A stretch of 17,872 nucleotides of DNA from Bryobacterales bacterium (GCA_003132865.1 PKYZ01000613.1:6664-24535); one strand, 5' to 3'. Positions 1 through 7,551 are shown, counted from the first letter of the stretch. The notes: generated from the sequence alone by a model not told the origin. Numbers and translations: made by a program.

Positions 1-207
1 AAAGAATTGGCGGGAACGGGGACCGAGCCGATGGCGCGGGCGAAGTCCGAACTGGAGGCGGCTCGCTTGCTGGCGGAGGCGACCTTCTGCTGGGATTCCA
101 TGCCCGAGACCACCCGGCGGTGGATGCGCCAGAACCGCTCGCCGGAGGCGTCACACTGGAATGTTGTGGCGCGACTGCGCGCCGAGGATCTGGTCCATGC
201 CGAATGA
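1..207 (+). CDS. 3' end of a small unknown protein, partner of the downstream nucleotidyltransferase (5' end outside window)
   Basis: The frame is open from the first base of the window, so the start probably lies upstream; the only internal starts are TTG at 7 and ATG at 31. The visible 68 codons give a charged, Ala/Arg-rich, probably helical segment ending in LRAEDLVHAE. I recognise no domain. The stop overlaps the ATG of the next gene (197) by 11 bases, an arrangement typical of translationally coupled pairs. DUF6036-type nucleotidyltransferases are often encoded just behind a small helical partner, so this may be the antitoxin-like member of a two-gene TA-style module. That role is inferred from position only. 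Confidence 0.5.
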   Translation, partial: KELAGTGTEPMARAKSELEAARLLAEATFCWDSMPETTRRWMRQNRSPEASHWNVVARLRAEDLVHAE

Positions 208-741
208 GCGTCCCGCGGCGACGTGGTTTTCGTTTCTGTCGGACCTGGATGCGCAGTTGAGGGAAGACGTTGACGTTCATTGCATGGGCGGTTTCGTCGT
301 GAGCCAGTACTACGGCTGCGCGAGAGAGACGGCGGATTTGGATGTCCTGGGTGTGGTTCCGGTACAGGCGACGAATGAGATCGAGGCCCTGGCGGGGAAA
401 GGATCTCCACTCTACCGAAAGTATCGCGTATATCTCGAAAGTGCTGGGGTCACCAGCTATCCGGACAGCTATAGTCGCGATTGATTCACATTTTCCCGTT
501 CTGGCGCCGGCTGAAGCTCTGGGCACTCGAAGCACACGACCTGGCGTTGACAAAGCTGGAGCGCAGTATCGATCGTGATTTGCAGGATGTGATGTACTTG
601 GCGCGGGCTGGGTTTCTGCAGTGGGAAACGCTAATCGAGCGCTATCGGAGCGAGATGCGGCCGTACCTGAGCGGGCCAACGCCGACTTGGCACGACACAA
701 CCCTGGAAATGTGGGTCAACGCGTGTTGGCCGGCTGAATAA
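197..741 (+). pseudogene. DUF6036-type nucleotidyltransferase, broken by a one-base deletion near 471
   Basis: Two frames join into one recognisable protein. The first (ATG 197 to TGA 484) carries the nucleotidyltransferase core, with GGFVVSQYYG followed by the acidic TADLDVL stretch. The second (in frame with 475-741) carries the family C-terminus, with FPFWRRLKLWALEAHDLALT, the KLERSIDRDLQDVMYLA helix and RPYLSGPTPTWHDTTLEMW. Adding one base after the TAT codon that ends at 471 turns TAT-AG-TCG-CGA into TAT-GAG-TCG-CGA and gives a continuous SYPDSYESRLIHIFPFW. The restored protein would be about 181 residues, normal for the family. Such enzymes belong to the MNT/AbiEii-like nucleotidyltransferase superfamily found in TA-like modules. 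It is either a real pseudogene or a sequencing error. Confidence 0.7.
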
Positions 742-752
742 ACGCCACTAGA

Positions 753-773
753 CAGAAGCCAGGAGTCAGAAGT
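753..773. repeat. Three CAG-initial heptamers (CAGAAGC / CAGGAGT / CAGAAGT)
   Basis: Three tandem heptamers of the form CAGRRGY lie in the short gap between the convergent nucleotidyltransferase and glycosyltransferase genes. They are flanked by ACTAG and CCTAGT, and the right flank contains the glycosyltransferase stop codon. The pattern resembles heptameric short tandem repeats scattered between genes in Acidobacteria and Cyanobacteria. Another CAG-initial heptamer array precedes nuoM. Confidence 0.5.
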
Positions 774-774
774 C

Positions 775-1848
775 CTAGTTGGATTTCTCAACTAGCGCTC
801 GCACCGGAATCCGGTTTTCGAGAATCAGGCGGCGGATTTCAGCGGGTGTGAGTTTGGCGATACGCCGCACCTCACGGCGGTTGCGGAGCATGCGCGGGAG
901 CAGGCGCAGGGCGGCCAGATCCGCGCGGAGAATCGTCCACGCCAGCCGCAGTTTGTTGGCGAAGCCGGGGAAGCGCGCCATCTCGCCTTTCCCGCCGGCA
1001 GCAGCAGCGAGGCCGCCGGCGAGGCGCAGCGCGAAGTAATACGGGTTCAGCAGCAACAAGCTCCAAGGGAACAGCTTCGCGGCCAGCAGCACGCGGTTGC
1101 GCTCGATCAGGAAGATGCGCCTGGTAGAACCCGCATCCAGGCTGGCACCGCGATGGTGCCGCACTACCGCGCCGGGCATGTACAGGCAGCGCCAGCCCGC
1201 GATGCGCCCGCGCAGGCCGAGTTCCGCGTCGTCGGCGAACATGAAGAAGTCTTCGTCGAATCCGCCGATCGCTTCCAGCATGGTTCGCCGGTACATGGCG
1301 GCGCAGCCATCCGGCCACAGACACTCTGCGACGCGGTCGTATTGGCCCCGATCGATTTCGCCGGTGCCGCGGCCGCGGTTCTGGCCGTCGGGATAAATCA
1401 GGTGCCCGACCTTATCAATGCGGTCAATGCGGCCGATGCGGCGGGGATCTTCCCAGACCAGCACTTTGGCGGCGGCCATGCCGATATCCGGCGCCGCGTC
1501 GAAGGCGCGCCGCAGGTCGGCGAGAAAGTCCGGCGCGCCCTCCGCATCGTTGTTCAGTAGAGCGATGAACTCGCCGCGCGCGGCAGCGAAGGCCTGATTG
1601 TTCGCGGCGCAGAAACCCAGATTAGCCGCGTTGGCGATTACGCGCACGCCGAATTCCGAACGCGCCATGTCGGCCGAGCCGTCGCTCGAGCCGTTGTCCA
1701 CTACGATCACTTCGAAGTTGGCGCCGCGCTGGCCGGCCAGCGATGTCAGGCAGGCCCGCAGGTATTCGCGCCGGTTCCAATTGACGACGGCCACCGAGAT
1801 ATCGGGCGCCGCTTCAGCACCCACGGGCAGCCTTCGTTTTTGGACCAC
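775..1848 (-). CDS. Family 2 glycosyltransferase (rhamnosyltransferase-like)
   Basis: The protein has 357 residues and a GT-A fold signature: DISVAVVNWNRREYL near residues 16-30, VVDNGSSDGS at 49-58, and LLNNDAEG at 97-104, where NND stands in for the metal/sugar-nucleotide DxD motif. The acceptor-side block DGCAAMYRR...GGFDEDFFMFADDAELGLR follows at roughly 180-215. This arrangement is typical of WbbL/RfbF-like enzymes that transfer rhamnose or other sugars to cell-surface polysaccharide precursors. A hydrophobic stretch near LFPWSLLLLNPYYFALRL may bind the membrane. The GTG start at 1848 directly abuts the stop of the upstream sigma-factor gene and has no clear ribosome site; GTG at 1824 is an equally good start because the first residues lie in or next to a repeat-like palindromic segment. 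Donor and acceptor are unknown. Confidence 0.88.
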   Translation of the reverse strand: MVQKRRLPVGAEAAPDISVAVVNWNRREYLRACLTSLAGQRGANFEVIVVDNGSSDGSADMARSEFGVRVIANAANLGFCAANNQAFAAARGEFIALLNNDAEGAPDFLADLRRAFDAAPDIGMAAAKVLVWEDPRRIGRIDRIDKVGHLIYPDGQNRGRGTGEIDRGQYDRVAECLWPDGCAAMYRRTMLEAIGGFDEDFFMFADDAELGLRGRIAGWRCLYMPGAVVRHHRGASLDAGSTRRIFLIERNRVLLAAKLFPWSLLLLNPYYFALRLAGGLAAAAGGKGEMARFPGFANKLRLAWTILRADLAALRLLPRMLRNRREVRRIAKLTPAEIRRLILENRIPVRALVEKSN

Positions 1849-2505
1849 TCATGCTGCCATGGTAGCCCACCTGTTTGGGGAGCAGGCGTCCCCATGAGTG
1901 GGGACGCGGCACGCAAGAGTGCGTGCGCCACGTGCTCTAGGCCGGCATGCCGGTTGTACGGCTGGCTCCTGCGGCAAAACCTGTGCCCGGAGACGCTTCA
2001 GCGCACGGCACAGGCGGACGTTCAGACCGGTTGTGCTGATACCTCGATCGCGGGCCATCTCACGCCGGTCGCGCTCTTCGCAGTGTAGTTCCACGATGAG
2101 CCTGCGATCCGCCTCGGACAACTTCATGATTTCACGCCACACCAGGGATCTGCGCTCTTCGTCCACCAGGAGTTGATCGAGATGGGGCTGGCAGTCGGGC
2201 GGTTCCATGCCGAAGCCGGGCAAGGATTCTGTGGCGTGGGCCTTGCGGCGGGCTTCCAGGGCCACCCGGTCGCATACGCCGCGCACGAACGCGCCCAACT
2301 GCTCCGGTTCGCGGACGCGTCCGCCGTCCACCAGGCAGAATACCCGGTAGAAGGTTTCGTTGCGAATGTCCTCGATGGCGTCGTGGTCTCGAAGCTTGTA
2401 GCGCAGTCTGGCTTCGAGCGCGGGCGTAAGCGAGGATACCAGAAACGTGCACGTGTCCGGATCGCGCTGTTTCAATCTGGTTACGAAGCCGGCGTCAAAG
2501 TTCAT
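1849..2505 (-). CDS. ECF-like sigma-70 family RNA polymerase sigma factor
   Basis: From ATG 2505 the protein has 218 residues. Region 2 lies near residues 25-75 (LRDHDAIEDIRNETFYRVF). Region 4 lies near 125-175 (KLSEADRRLIVELHCEERDR, then the helix-turn-helix REMARDRGISTTGLNVRLCRALKRLRAQV). The start was chosen because AAAGGA stands six bases ahead of this ATG; the frame stays open to 2646, but that part is low-complexity Arg/Pro-rich sequence. The last ~35 residues, after the sigma domain, are encoded by a cluster of palindromes and look like an acquired tail. It is divergent from two other sigma-factor genes across a 308-bp gap. The immediately following glycosyltransferase may be coupled to it. 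Its target promoters are unknown. Confidence 0.82.
   Translation of the reverse strand: MNFDAGFVTRLKQRDPDTCTFLVSSLTPALEARLRYKLRDHDAIEDIRNETFYRVFCLVDGGRVREPEQLGAFVRGVCDRVALEARRKAHATESLPGFGMEPPDCQPHLDQLLVDEERRSLVWREIMKLSEADRRLIVELHCEERDRREMARDRGISTTGLNVRLCRALKRLRAQVLPQEPAVQPACRPRARGARTLACRVPTHGDACSPNRWATMAA
1858..1953. repeat. Cluster of palindromes (REP/BIME-like) inside the 3' end of the sigma-factor gene
   Basis: Three palindromes follow each other. Positions 1886-1907 form a 9-bp stem (GCGTCCCCA/TGGGGACGC) with a TGAG loop. Positions 1909-1926 form a 7-bp stem (GCACGCA/TGCGTGC) with an AGAG loop. Positions 1942-1953 are the perfect palindrome CCGGCATGCCGG. The arms resemble palindromic elements I remember as dispersed in Solibacter-type genomes. 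The cluster supplies the codons for the tail of the sigma factor and could also form RNA hairpins in its mRNA ahead of the glycosyltransferase. Confidence 0.55.
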
Positions 2506-2668
2506 GGCGATCCTTTCCCGGCTGCCCGGCGGCAGCCTCGCGGGGAGCCTTGGCGTTGCAGCGGGACAGGTGCCACGTGCCCGCGTCATGGCCCGTGCGC
2601 CTTGCGATCTGAGAGGGTTGCGCGCAACGCCGCGGCCGGGGCACACGACACCTTACATCCATATGCAT
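2495..2668 (-). other. Possible leader ORF (57 codons) overlapping the sigma-factor start
   Basis: An ATG at 2668 follows a strong ribosome-binding sequence (GGAAGGAG, eight bases spacing). The open frame runs 57 codons and stops 11 bases inside the sigma-factor gene, so the two would be translationally coupled. The predicted peptide is Arg/Pro/Cys-rich with no recognised domain. It may be a coupling leader rather than a functional protein. The rest of the 2506-2813 gap holds only a promoter-like TATAAT. Confidence 0.25.
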
Positions 2669-2755
2669 GACAGCATCTCCTTCCCGTGATGGGTAGCCAG
2701 TCGGAGTGGGCAGGTGTTGCCGCGCCGCTCGTGCTATCCTCTTCGCCGGGTCTCA

Positions 2756-2761
2756 TATAAT
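2756..2761 (+). promoter_or_regulatory. Perfect -10-like hexamer upstream of the plus-strand sigma/CHAT cluster
   Basis: TATAAT stands in an AT-rich island (CATATAATAAATC) in an otherwise GC-rich intergenic region, 52 bases before the GTG start of the first plus-strand sigma gene. No convincing -35 hexamer is present at 16-18 bp upstream, so it may be an extended or activator-dependent promoter, or chance. Confidence 0.35.
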
Positions 2762-2813
2762 AAATCGAAACCTGCGGTGAATTCCCTTCGTAGACAGGGT
2801 TGTCGAGGGATTT

Positions 2814-3446
2814 GTGTCCAGCATTCCGGACGTGTTAAGATCTCCTGCACTGGCCAACCATTATTGCGACTTAACGCCGGAGGAATTGCTACGCGTGTGC
2901 GCGGACTTGCGCGACGCCGTCGCTTGGGACGAGTTCATCCGCCGCTTCCACGCCGCGATATACGCCGCCGTGCTGCGGACCGGCCGGCGGTATACGCAGT
3001 TTCACCGCGGCCTGTGCGACGATCTGGTGCAGGAGACCTACCTAAGACTCAGCTCGCACAAAGCAAAAGCGCTGCGCGAGTTCGTGCCGCGGCATCCGGG
3101 ATCGGCATTTTGTTACGTGCAGGTTATCGCCATACGCGTGACTCATGACTACTGCAAAAAGAAAGACTTTCGTCATATGCAGGAGCTCCCGGCGGACCCG
3201 CCCGATCTTGCGGCGCCGGACAAAACGGAATGGCTGGCGCTCAAGGCGGCGGTCGGCGATCTGCTCCGGAAGCATGCCACCGCGAGGGATTGCCAGATCT
3301 TCGGGCTCCACCACCTGCAGGGGATGACGGCCAAGGAGATCGCCGCGATACCCGGCATGGGACTGACCGTCAAGGGCGTAGAGAGCGCTTTGTCGCGCCT
3401 GAAGCGTCTGATTCAGGAAAATCTCGACCCGGGCAAAAGGGAATAG
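2814..3446 (+). CDS. ECF-like sigma factor, first of a paralogous pair upstream of the TPR-CHAT gene
   Basis: This 210-residue protein has the two-domain layout of ECF-type sigma factors. Region 2 lies near residues 25-100 (AWDEFIRRFHAAIYAAVLRT, CDDLVQETYLRLSS). Region 4 lies near 140-200 (ARDCQIFGLHHLQGMTAKEI, followed by a helix-turn-helix TVKGVESALSRLKRLIQ). The GTG start at 2814 is supported by GAGGGA five bases upstream. It shares region 2 and region 4 motifs, including ADLR..AW..F.RRF and GM(T/S)AKEIAAI, with the next gene, so the two arose by duplication. It precedes, on the same strand, an anti-sigma-like zinc-finger protein, the probable partner. It lacks any extra C-terminal signalling domain. 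Confidence 0.85.
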   Translation: MSSIPDVLRSPALANHYCDLTPEELLRVCADLRDAVAWDEFIRRFHAAIYAAVLRTGRRYTQFHRGLCDDLVQETYLRLSSHKAKALREFVPRHPGSAFCYVQVIAIRVTHDYCKKKDFRHMQELPADPPDLAAPDKTEWLALKAAVGDLLRKHATARDCQIFGLHHLQGMTAKEIAAIPGMGLTVKGVESALSRLKRLIQENLDPGKRE

Positions 3447-3477
3447 TCCAGCCGAGTCGTTATTCTAGATAGCACAC

Positions 3478-4140
3478 ATGTCTAGCGAGGAAACTGTCGG
3501 CGAGGACCGGGGTGGACTCACCCTTGAGGCGGTGGATGATCCGTGGGCGCCGCCCGCCGGGGAAGAATCGCCCGAAGCCTTGCTAAGCGAATGTGCCGAC
3601 CTGCGCAACACCCAAGCCTGGGAGAGATTCCTGCGCCGGTTCAATCCCCTGATCGTGGCCACCGTTGTGCGCACCATCCGGCGGTATGGATTCGATCGCG
3701 CCGGCTTGAGTGACGATCTGGCGCAAGAGGTTTATCTTAAATTCAGCGCCAACCGGGCAAGAGTGCTGCGCGAATTCAAGCCCCGGTATCCGGGCGCAGT
3801 GTACGGCTATTTGAGGGTGATTGCGGCAAATGTGGTGCACGATCACTTCAAATCGAAGCTAGGCAAGCATCCGGAGCAATCCCCTTTGCCGCATGATGTG
3901 GCTGGGAAGGACGGAGCGGAATGGCGGCTGCTGCTTCGCGATATCGACGACTTGCTGAAGAAGCCGCCCATCAGCGAGAGAGATCGCCAGATTTTCTGGC
4001 TTTACTACCGGCAGGGGATGTCGGCGAAAGAAATTGCCGCGATTTCCAGTCTCAAGCTGACTATTAAGGGCGTGGAGAGCGTAATCGTGCGTTTGAATCA
4101 ATTGGTTCGAGATGCTTTCGAGAACGGCGAAAGGCAATAG
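3478..4140 (+). CDS. ECF-like sigma factor, second of the paralogous pair
   Basis: This 220-residue sigma factor has an acidic N-terminal extension of about 35 residues (MSSEETVGEDRGG onward) not present in its upstream paralog. Region 2 contains AWERFLRRFNPLIVATVVRT and LSDDLAQEVYLKFSA, and region 4 contains ERDRQIFWLYYRQGMSAKEI and LTIKGVESVIVRLNQLV. It starts at ATG 3478, 31 bases after the first sigma gene, without a strong ribosome site. The stop at 4140 is 28 bases before the likely start of the zinc-finger/TPR gene. The order sigma, sigma, anti-sigma-like protein suggests joint transcription and a regulator-regulated relation. Whether one paralog is the specific partner cannot be told from sequence. 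Confidence 0.86.
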   Translation: MSSEETVGEDRGGLTLEAVDDPWAPPAGEESPEALLSECADLRNTQAWERFLRRFNPLIVATVVRTIRRYGFDRAGLSDDLAQEVYLKFSANRARVLREFKPRYPGAVYGYLRVIAANVVHDHFKSKLGKHPEQSPLPHDVAGKDGAEWRLLLRDIDDLLKKPPISERDRQIFWLYYRQGMSAKEIAAISSLKLTIKGVESVIVRLNQLVRDAFENGERQ

Positions 4141-4168
4141 CGCGGTGGAGTCGTTTCTTAGGATGAGT

Positions 4169-5215
4169 ATGAAAACTGGGGATAGAGGTAGCGGAGACCT
4201 AATCGAGCGGCTGCAGGCTGGGGCGCTGGCACACCGGCGGCCGCAACGGAGGCGGGGTTGTCCCGACGAAGACCGGCTGCGGCTGCTGCTGCCCGGGCAG
4301 GTGGAACCCGAGGAAGCCGACAAACTGCTGACGCATGCCGCGGAATGCGACTGGTGCGGCACGGTGTTGCGGGAAGCCGCGCAGGATCTGAGCGAGCCTC
4401 CCACGGGTGAGGAAGAGGAATTGGCGGGCAAGGCGCGGTTAGCCGATCCCCGCCGCCGCCGGGAGTTGGCCGAACGCATCACCAAACGCAAACGGACCGG
4501 CGATAAACCATGGCTCGCGATTTTGCGGTGGTCGCCGGCAGCGGGTCTGGCGGTTGCGGCGCTGGTTGGGGGCGTCTCTTACCAGCAATGGACGCTCGGC
4601 GCAGCGCACACCGAGGGGCTGCTGGCGCAGGCATATACGAAGCATCGCCAGATGGAAATGCGGGTGCCGGGCGCTGAATGGGGCCGCGAGCGGACGCGAA
4701 TGGGCGCGGAGACATCCAGCTTCAACGAGCCGCGAGATTTAACTGATGCGAGATCCAATATCTCGCGCGGTATCGAGACCCATCCGGACGATCCCAGGTG
4801 GTTGCAGCTTGAAGGCAGGGCGGACCTGCTTGGAGGCAAAGAAGGCGCTGCCATCGAGGAGTTAGAGCGCGCCCGCTCGCTTCGCCCGGCGGACCCGACG
4901 ATCCTGGTGGACCTGGGGGCGGCGTATTACCAGAAAGCGGCGCAGGCCGACGATCCGGAGTCGTACAACCTGGCGTTCCAGCGCTTGTCGGAGGGGCTGC
5001 GGCTGAAACCGAACGATCCCACTCTGCTTTTCGACCAGGCACTGGCCGCCGAACACATCCAAACGCCTACCGTGGCGCAGGCGGCGTGGGAGGCCTACCT
5101 TAAGCTTGACTCCACCAGCGGCTTTGCCAGCGAGGCCCGCGCACATCTGGACAACGTAAAAAAAAACTTGAGCAACAGCGGGCCTACGCCGGCAACACAA
5201 CCCCTGACGCACTGA
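4169..5215 (+). CDS. Anti-sigma-like zinc-finger, membrane-anchored TPR protein (upstream half of a frameshifted CHAT protein)
   Basis: From ATG 4169 (AGGA five bases upstream; ATG 4163 is an alternative) the frame encodes 348 residues. Residues 56-63 form H-x3-C-x2-C (HAAECDWC), the core of the ZAS/zf-HC2 zinc domain of anti-sigma factors. Residues ~115-136 are one transmembrane segment preceded by a basic stretch, placing the N-terminus in the cytoplasm. Residues ~205-330 are TPR-like repeats (DDPRWLQLEGRADLLGG, ADPTILVDLGAAYYQKA, NDPTLLFDQALAAEHI). At residues 330-333 the gene crosses nine consecutive A. In frame it adds only about 15 unrelated residues before stopping at 5215, whereas the -1 frame continues smoothly into the TPR-CHAT part. 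It sits behind two sigma genes and is probably their regulator. Domain calls are firm in outline; the partner assignment is inferred. Confidence 0.75.
   Translation: MKTGDRGSGDLIERLQAGALAHRRPQRRRGCPDEDRLRLLLPGQVEPEEADKLLTHAAECDWCGTVLREAAQDLSEPPTGEEEELAGKARLADPRRRRELAERITKRKRTGDKPWLAILRWSPAAGLAVAALVGGVSYQQWTLGAAHTEGLLAQAYTKHRQMEMRVPGAEWGRERTRMGAETSSFNEPRDLTDARSNISRGIETHPDDPRWLQLEGRADLLGGKEGAAIEELERARSLRPADPTILVDLGAAYYQKAAQADDPESYNLAFQRLSEGLRLKPNDPTLLFDQALAAEHIQTPTVAQAAWEAYLKLDSTSGFASEARAHLDNVKKNLSNSGPTPATQPLTH
5158..5170 (+). promoter_or_regulatory. Nine-A slippery site joining the anti-sigma/TPR and TPR-CHAT frames
   Basis: Positions 5158-5166 are nine A, read GTA-AAA-AAA-AAC in the upstream frame, which contains the A-AAA-AAC heptamer. 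A -1 ribosomal slip, or RNA polymerase adding one A, yields V-K-K-K-L-E-Q-Q-R and runs into the CHAT frame with no stop. The downstream frame has been open since the stop at 5107 but has no ATG, GTG or TTG until TTG 5224, which lacks a ribosome site. Alternatively the run hides a one-base deletion or sequencing error. Confidence 0.5.
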
Positions 5216-7551
5216 TCGCCGAATTGCGACGGGCCGGGGCGGGGGGAGACCTGTACGCTCCGGACGAAGAGTATCTGCGGGTCGCGGTGTCGCGCTTGTT
5301 GCCGGAGTATTATGGTGCGTATGCGGACGCCGGTACGGGTGCAGTGCTGAGGGGACTGGCTGCCAGGCTGATTGCCCATCACGGGGACCGGTGGCTGGCG
5401 GATGCGCTGAAGACCCCGCATTCGCCAAGTGCCACCGCAGCGTTTGCCGCGCTGGGGCGGGCCGTGGAAGCTAGGGAGGCTGGGGATTACTCCACCGCGG
5501 GCGCAGAGGCTCGGGCGGCCCGGCGCCTGTCTCAATCGGCGGGTAGCCCGGCCGGGGCGCTGTGCGCAAGGCTCGAACAGATATTTGTGTTCGACTGGGA
5601 TGACCGGGGGCGGGAATGCGTGGAAGGGGCCGACTCTCTTTTGCAGTCTCTGCGAGCGCACTCCTACGCCTGGCTCGACGTGCAGGCAATGCTTGAAGAA
5701 GGCAGTTGTGCGGTGTCGATGGGCGAACTCGAGCGCGCGGATGTAATAGAACGCACGGCGCTTGAAAGGGCGTCCAGCGACAACTATCCCGTGCTTTTTT
5801 CGCGGGCTGCCGGGCTGAACGCCAGCCGGCATGCACTAATAGGAAATGGAGCCGCAGCGTGGCGGGAGAATTTCAGCGGCCTGGCGCGATACTGGGCCGG
5901 CAAGTATCCGCTGTTGCGGGCCCACCAGTTCTATTCCAACCTATCGCAGCTTGCCCAGCGAAGCCACGCCACTCACTCAGCCGTTGCTTGGACACGGGAG
6001 TTGGCCTCAATCGATAAGATCCTGCAGAGCCTGGGGAATAAGTATGTCTACGGCCCAACTCTATGGCAACTCGGCATGGCGGAGCTCGGAGCTGGTTTCG
6101 AGGAAGACGCCGACCGCGATCTGCAGCAATCGGTTGAGATCGATCCGCAGTTACGTTCCCAAACGATGCCCAACATCCTTTTGGCCGCCGTGGAGACCAC
6201 CCACGGCCAAATGGACAAGGCGCTCTCCCGCCTGCTGGACGTTCAAACCGCGGCGGAACGGGGCAACAACCTGTTGAGATTGCAGTTCGCCGCCGAGTTG
6301 GGACGCTTGCGCCTGCGGCGCGGCGAATATGCGGAATCCAGGAAGCTCTTCGAGGAAGCACGCCAAATCGGAGAAAATAGCTGGTCGCGCACAGCGGCGG
6401 AGGATCGAGTGCTTTGGTCGGGTGCTATGGCCAGCATTTATCGGGGCTTGGTGGAGTGCGAGATCAAGACCGGGGCGGACCGGCGGCAGACCCGAGCGTT
6501 GTGGTCGCAATATAGAGCTCGTTTGTTCGCCCGTGGCAATGCGATAGCTGGCGCCCAAGACGCGGTGCCGCCCGGTGAAGCCCGGCTGTCCTTCGTCGAG
6601 CTGCCGTCAGGAGTGGCTGTCTGGTTGGAGACCGATCACGGACTTGACTTCCGTTGGATCAAGCCGCCGGAGTTGCTGTATGCGGCTGTCAGCCGGCTCG
6701 CGCGCGGCTGTGCCAGCGAAGGATCCCCGGCGGCGGTGCTGCGCGCGGATGCAAAAGAACTCTCGCAGCAGTTGTTAGGTTCATGGGATGGCCAGTTGGA
6801 CGGGTCGCGCACGCTGATCGTGGAGACCGACGGGCCAGTCGGGCAGGTACCGTGGCTTGCACTGGTGCGGCAAAATGGGCATTACTGGTCGGAAGACTTC
6901 GCGCTGAGGATCCGCGCCGGGGCGTCTGGCGGCGCGGCTGCTGCGCCGGTGGCGTCTGATAGCCAGGCGCTGGTGGTGGGCGCGCCTGCGTTTTCGGGTC
7001 AGGAGGGCCTTGTCCCTCTCCCAAATGCCCTGGCTGAGGCTGAAAAGGTTTCTGGGCTCTTCAGTCGTTCTATTCCTTTGATGGGGCGCTCGGCCGTTCT
7101 GAGCGAGGTTCGGGAGCGGCTTGCCCAGGCCCAATTGTTCCATTTCACGGGACACGGCTACGGCGGAGAGGGAGGTGGGCTTCTGCTGAGAGGAGCGGCG
7201 GGAGGGCCGGCGCTGCTGCGGGCCGCGGATATCCAGGATCTGGATCTCTCGCGTTGCAGTCTGGTAGTGCTGGCGGGCTGCTCCACCGCGGCCGGCGAGC
7301 GTGGCGGTCCGGGCGACCCCCAGAGCCTGGTGCGGGCTTTTTTGCACGCGGGAGCTGCGGATGTAGTAGCCGGGCTGTGGGACTTGGACTCGGCTGGCAC
7401 TCAGATGCTCGTCGACAAGTTCTATGAGTCTCTGTTGTCGGGGTCTGGGGTAGCCGAATCGTTGCGCAAAGCCGCGGCTGCCGTTCGCTCCGACAGCAGG
7501 TATGCCCAGCCGTATTATTGGGCGGGCTTAGAGGTCTTCGGCAGTAACTGA
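5167..7551 (+). CDS. TPR-CHAT caspase-like cysteine protease (downstream half, entered by frameshift)
   Basis: Coding character begins right after the A9 run at 5167 (LEQQRAYAGNTTPDALIAEL) and runs 794 codons to 7551; the first possible independent start, TTG 5224, has no ribosome site. The first ~450 residues are helical TPR-like repeats. The C-terminal ~250 form a CHAT domain: HFTGHGYG (codons 7141-7164; catalytic His probably the codon at 7153) and VLAGCSTAAGE with the nucleophile Cys at 7279-7281, followed by LVRAFLHAGAADVVAGLWD and a final YYWAGLEVFG typical of CHAT ends. CHAT proteins are separase/caspase-like proteases. Joined to the upstream frame the product is about 1127 residues: zinc finger, membrane segment, TPR array, CHAT. 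If the A9 run is not bypassed, the protease half would not be made. The next gene follows after 26 bases and may encode a partner or substrate. Confidence 0.85.
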   Translation, partial: LEQQRAYAGNTTPDALIAELRRAGAGGDLYAPDEEYLRVAVSRLLPEYYGAYADAGTGAVLRGLAARLIAHHGDRWLADALKTPHSPSATAAFAALGRAVEAREAGDYSTAGAEARAARRLSQSAGSPAGALCARLEQIFVFDWDDRGRECVEGADSLLQSLRAHSYAWLDVQAMLEEGSCAVSMGELERADVIERTALERASSDNYPVLFSRAAGLNASRHALIGNGAAAWRENFSGLARYWAGKYPLLRAHQFYSNLSQLAQRSHATHSAVAWTRELASIDKILQSLGNKYVYGPTLWQLGMAELGAGFEEDADRDLQQSVEIDPQLRSQTMPNILLAAVETTHGQMDKALSRLLDVQTAAERGNNLLRLQFAAELGRLRLRRGEYAESRKLFEEARQIGENSWSRTAAEDRVLWSGAMASIYRGLVECEIKTGADRRQTRALWSQYRARLFARGNAIAGAQDAVPPGEARLSFVELPSGVAVWLETDHGLDFRWIKPPELLYAAVSRLARGCASEGSPAAVLRADAKELSQQLLGSWDGQLDGSRTLIVETDGPVGQVPWLALVRQNGHYWSEDFALRIRAGASGGAAAAPVASDSQALVVGAPAFSGQEGLVPLPNALAEAEKVSGLFSRSIPLMGRSAVLSEVRERLAQAQLFHFTGHGYGGEGGGLLLRGAAGGPALLRAADIQDLDLSRCSLVVLAGCSTAAGERGGPGDPQSLVRAFLHAGAADVVAGLWDLDSAGTQMLVDKFYESLLSGSGVAESLRKAAAAVRSDSRYAQPYYWAGLEVFGSN

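Noticed and set aside
872..1324. Second long minus-strand frame of 150 codons
   Set aside because: Arg/Pro-rich shadow frame within the glycosyltransferase, a result of high GC.
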